21,747 bases of DNA from Ministeria vibrans ATCC 50519. Its lineage: Eukaryota > Opisthokonta > Filasterea. This document shows, piece after piece, positions 20,539 to 21,747 of this stretch. How positions within the stretch are numbered: position 1 is the first letter of the stretch; every line of letters starts with the position of its first letter. The notes beneath the pieces are model-generated. The model worked only from the letters and a program-made list of their open reading frames with translations, did no database searches and had not been told where the DNA came from. Where the stretch lies: positions 53,489 through 75,235 of the forward strand of contig CALSCP010000013.1 of assembly GCA_943704425.1 (NCBI GenBank), in the 5' to 3' direction. The translations under genes and the position numbers were made by a program.

Positions 20539-21747
20539 TGTGAAGCCGTGCTCTTGAAAGAGAGAGAGAGAGAGCGCGCGCGCGAGAGGAAAAAATAAAG
20601 ACGCGCTGCACAAGTTGAGGAATGAACGAGAGAAAAAAAGGTCAGTTGTGGATAGTATCAGCGACACATTCACTTGCGCACACCGCAAATAGGCAGACGG
20701 GCACGGCAAAGAGTTCGTTGCGAGTGCGGTAGTATCGGGGTAGCACTTGAGTTTGCGTTCATGAGTTTTTTTTGTCGCAGTTGCAAAGGGTTCTTTTTTT
20801 TCTTTTTTTTTTTTTGCCGAGGTGACAAACTTGTGGGAATGCATGTGTGCGGGAGAGCGAGCGACGCCCACACCGGCACCGACTGGAACACCAGTGATGT
20901 TGAGGGGCGCCACGTGGTGGCTCTGCAACCTTCACACTTTCCCATTTGGGAGAGTCTCAGGAATGCTAAAACCGCTCGGTATTTTATTTGTTGAATGCTG
21001 AGCAACAGAAAAAAAAGAGAAACAATCAAATGCTGTGTGGATGTACCTGCGTGATAAGGAAGTAGCAGGGGGAGTCGAAGAAAGGGATAAATCTGTATTC
21101 ACGATAATTTTGTAATTGTTATCGGACCATTATCTGAAGTGAAAGAAGACGTATCGGACCATTATCATCAACACTCATCAACCACCCATCACCTATTAGA
21201 ACATCAATCGACATTTGACAATAAGACATCAGACACGCGTCACCCACAGAGTCACAGATAATAGCAGACGACAAATCATCAGACATAACGCAGCCCACAG
21301 TCAAAAACTTCACAAAAATTCACGTTTCGGTAAAAAATACTATCACCTCGTGCAACATGCTAAAAACTCAAACAATCACAAATCAACGCCATTAAAACCC
21401 TACAAGACATACTGTAAAACATATTCACGGGCACTAAACTGCAGATTTCTCTTGCCACGTATGTAAACCATTTCCAAATCTATTCAAAAAATCAAATTTT
21501 GCCAAAACTCAAACTCATTCGAATGTCACCCCTTTCAAACGCACTCCCAACACTACTTCCACACCCTCCACAACCCCTGGCCTTCTTCATGGGGAGAGTG
21601 AAAAGAACTCTTCCAGGAGAAATCTAAAGCAAAAAACACTTTAAAAAGAACGACTTGAAGCATTAGATTGGACACGGTGAAGCGTGACGGCCCTGCAAAA
21701 CAGAGCCCACGCAGCGCTGCGTTCGCCTAACGCCGATTAGACGAAAA
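20539..21747. other. Right-hand 1.2 kb with no recognised gene
   Basis: The first part is upstream of the membrane-protein gene: GA/CG run (about 20558-20586), T tract (about 20793-20815). From about 21120 the plus strand becomes rich in A and C and poor in G, with many CATCA/ACACTCATCA-like words and only short unconvincing frames. The last 130 nt are more GC-rich and contain the perfect palindrome ACGCAGCGCTGCGT (21709-21722). No tRNA, rRNA or protein family is recognisable. Confidence 0.4.
21120..21166 (+). repeat. 15-bp direct repeat TATCGGACCATTATC
   Basis: Exact copies at 21120-21134 and 21152-21166, 32 nt apart from start to start, in non-coding sequence. Confidence 0.9.

Noticed and set aside
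20539-20928. N-terminal extension of the membrane protein by 130 residues
   Set aside because: The frame is open but the sequence is translated poly-A/T and GA runs; the ATG at 20538 directly begins a membrane segment, as expected for a true N-terminus.
21215-21466. 83-codon plus-strand frame near the right end
   Set aside because: Composition follows the A/C-rich background, with no domain and no supporting context.

Overview
This is nuclear DNA from a unicellular eukaryote. The genes are interrupted by GT-AG introns, the intron borders can be fixed by protein homology, coding sequence is GC-rich, and the spaces between genes are AT-rich and full of simple repeats. The gene set (SCAI, NIPSNAP, NVL, a microsomal P450, malic enzyme, 2-Cys peroxiredoxin) is general to eukaryotes and does not fix the lineage. 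I would not name a genus. There is no sign of bacterial operons, CRISPR, rRNA or tRNA.

Layout from left to right: the 5' or middle part of an unidentified minus-strand gene (1-552); SCAI homologue, plus strand, 7 coding exons (848-3222); cytochrome P450, minus, 2 exons (4858-3264); NIPSNAP homologue, minus, 3 exons (6420-5354); NVL/Rix7-type double AAA+ ATPase, plus, 3 exons (6732-9793); a doubtful small minus-strand ORF (10196-9966); a two-finger C2H2 plus AT-hook protein, plus, 3 exons (10523-12472); mitochondrial-type malic enzyme, plus, 5 exons (12713-15061); a tiny 76-residue cysteine-rich hydrophobic protein resembling plant TAXIMIN peptides, minus, 5 exons (15825-15111); 2-Cys peroxiredoxin, plus, 4 exons (16005-17042); and a 1057-residue single-pass membrane protein with a very long low-complexity tail, minus, one exon (20538-17365). 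From 20539 to the right edge I recognise no gene.

The genes are tightly packed. Two convergent pairs are separated by only 41 nt (SCAI/P450) and 49 nt (malic enzyme/taximin-like), and divergent pairs share short promoters (NIPSNAP/NVL 311 nt, taximin-like/peroxiredoxin 179 nt). Introns fall into two classes, 49-86 nt and 273-439 nt. Several of the long ones are long because they hold micro- or minisatellites. There is no single pathway here, although NIPSNAP and malic enzyme carry mitochondrial-type N-termini.

The most unusual item is the taximin-like gene. Its coding sequence is split into five exons of 74, 38, 44, 29 and 46 nt, so ordinary ORF searches miss it. All gene models were built by hand from the sequence and are not supported by transcripts.
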